Shown: positions 6,315-6,730 of the stretch, in pieces
Position numbering within the stretch: the stretch's first letter is position 1
Layout of the letters: each line of letters opens with the position of its first letter
Assembly (NCBI GenBank): GCA_903830015.1
Contig: CAIKSH010000125.1
Coordinates: 1-6,730, forward strand
Direction: 5' to 3'
DNA length: 6,730 nt
Origin: an uncultured Solirubrobacterales bacterium
Lineage (GTDB): Bacteria > Actinomycetota > Thermoleophilia > Solirubrobacterales > Solirubrobacteraceae
The notes under the pieces: generated by a model
Told to the model about the DNA's origin: nothing
Seen by the model: only the letters and a program-made list of their open reading frames with translations
Database searches by the model: none
Position numbers and translations under genes: made by a program

Positions 6315-6730
6315 ATGCTCGACGCCATCCGCAGCCGCACGTCGGTGCGCACCTACGATCCGCGACCGCTCGAGCCCGCCGCGCGCGCCGAGGTTCTGGC
6401 CGTGCTGCAGCAGGCCGGGGGCGGGCCGTTCGGGGGCGTGCCCCGCTTCGCGCTGATCGATCGCGACGCGGCCCGGGCCGACGAGAAGGTGCGCCTGGGC
6501 ACCTACGGGTTCGTCCAGGGCCACCCCTGCTTCGTGGCCGGGTGCATCGCCCGGGGGCCGCGCGCCGAGGTCGACTACGGCCATGCCTTCGAGGGCGTCA
6601 TCCTGCACCTCACGCGCCTGGGGCTCGGCACGTGCTGGCTGGGCGGCACCTTCTCGCGGGGCGAGTTCGCGCGCGTGCTCCGGCCGGGGCCCGGTGAGGT
6701 CGTCCCCGCCGTCAGCCCGCTGGGGTACAG
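6315..6730 (+). CDS. TM1586-like putative nitroreductase, 3' partial
   Basis: The frame from the ATG at 6315 is open to the window edge, giving 138 residues. The start IRSRTSVRTYDPRPLEP fits the N-terminal R-S-V-R FMN-binding motif of nitroreductases. Later blocks fit the putative TM nitroreductase family (TM1586 type): TYGFVQGHPCFV (63-74), YGHAFEGVILHLTRLGLGT (88-106), CWLGGTFSRGEF (107-118) and a final VVPAVSPLGY (129-138). Such proteins are FMN-dependent oxidoreductases whose natural substrates are mostly unknown. Complete members are roughly 220-260 aa, so about the last 40% is outside the window. The gene begins nine bases after the hemB stop and in the same frame, with no ribosome site in the gap, so it is probably in the hemB operon and translated by coupling. 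A role in tetrapyrrole metabolism is only a guess from position. Confidence 0.88.
   Translation, partial: MLDAIRSRTSVRTYDPRPLEPAARAEVLAVLQQAGGGPFGGVPRFALIDRDAARADEKVRLGTYGFVQGHPCFVAGCIARGPRAEVDYGHAFEGVILHLTRLGLGTCWLGGTFSRGEFARVLRPGPGEVVPAVSPLGY

Noticed and set aside
5256..6608. Long upstream extension of the ymdB frame, suggesting a 717-aa fusion protein
   Set aside because: The extension is exactly antisense to hemB and the nitroreductase start, and YmdB homology begins just after the GTG at 5255.
5693..6697. 334-aa plus-strand open frame spanning hemB and the nitroreductase
   Set aside because: Arg/His-rich out-of-frame shadow; the two real genes are in a different frame and have family motifs throughout.
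1..6730. Mobile elements, CRISPR arrays, tRNA/rRNA genes, phage or toxin-antitoxin genes
   Set aside because: No transposase or integrase motifs, spaced repeats, tRNA-like cloverleaf or small toxin-like pairs were seen; the genes are housekeeping-type with uniform composition.

Overview
This looks like an ordinary chromosomal segment of a very GC-rich bacterium, most likely an actinomycete (Actinomycetota). The bifunctional-nuclease fragment closely resembles the mycobacterial family member. The membrane glycosyltransferase-like protein and the other genes fit deep-branching actinobacterial groups such as Thermoleophilia (Solirubrobacterales or Gaiellales). That placement is inferred from family resemblance recalled from memory, not from a search. 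Almost every third codon position is G or C, so long antisense open frames are common and most are not genes.

Layout from left to right. (1) Bases 2-478, plus: nearly complete BFN (bifunctional nuclease/DUF151) protein, missing only its first few residues. (2) Bases 475-1419, minus: D-alanine--D-alanine ligase homologue. It converges on the BFN gene, and the two stop codons are read from the two strands of one CTAG palindrome. (3) Bases 1416-2786, minus: fold-type I PLP aminotransferase of the 2-aminoadipate aminotransferase (LysN) type, immediately upstream of the ligase and joined to it by an ATGA stop/start overlap. (4) A 77-bp divergent spacer, then bases 2864-4522, plus: a multipass membrane protein resembling GT-C/GT87 glycosyltransferases, with an N-terminal signal sequence and a PepSY-like extracytoplasmic domain. 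(5) Bases 4455-5255, minus: YmdB-type metallophosphoesterase, overlapping the membrane gene tail-to-tail by 68 bp. (6) An 81-bp divergent spacer, then bases 5337-6305, plus: hemB, with a -10-like element placed for a leaderless transcript. (7) From 6315 to the window end, plus: the 5' part of a TM1586-like nitroreductase gene, nine bases after hemB and in the same frame.

How the genes may work together. The aminotransferase and ligase are almost certainly co-transcribed and translationally coupled, which suggests a shared role in amino-acid supply and peptide-bond formation for the cell wall. The ligase has an Asn-to-Asp change at a metal-ligand position, so its exact substrate is worth checking. 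HemB makes porphobilinogen for tetrapyrroles, and the nitroreductase is its probable operon partner. The BFN protein and the YmdB homologue have nucleic-acid or cyclic-nucleotide related activities in known relatives, but nothing here ties them to the other genes. I found no mobile element, CRISPR array, tRNA, rRNA or phage gene. The least described element is the two-domain membrane protein; otherwise the interest lies in gene-boundary architecture.
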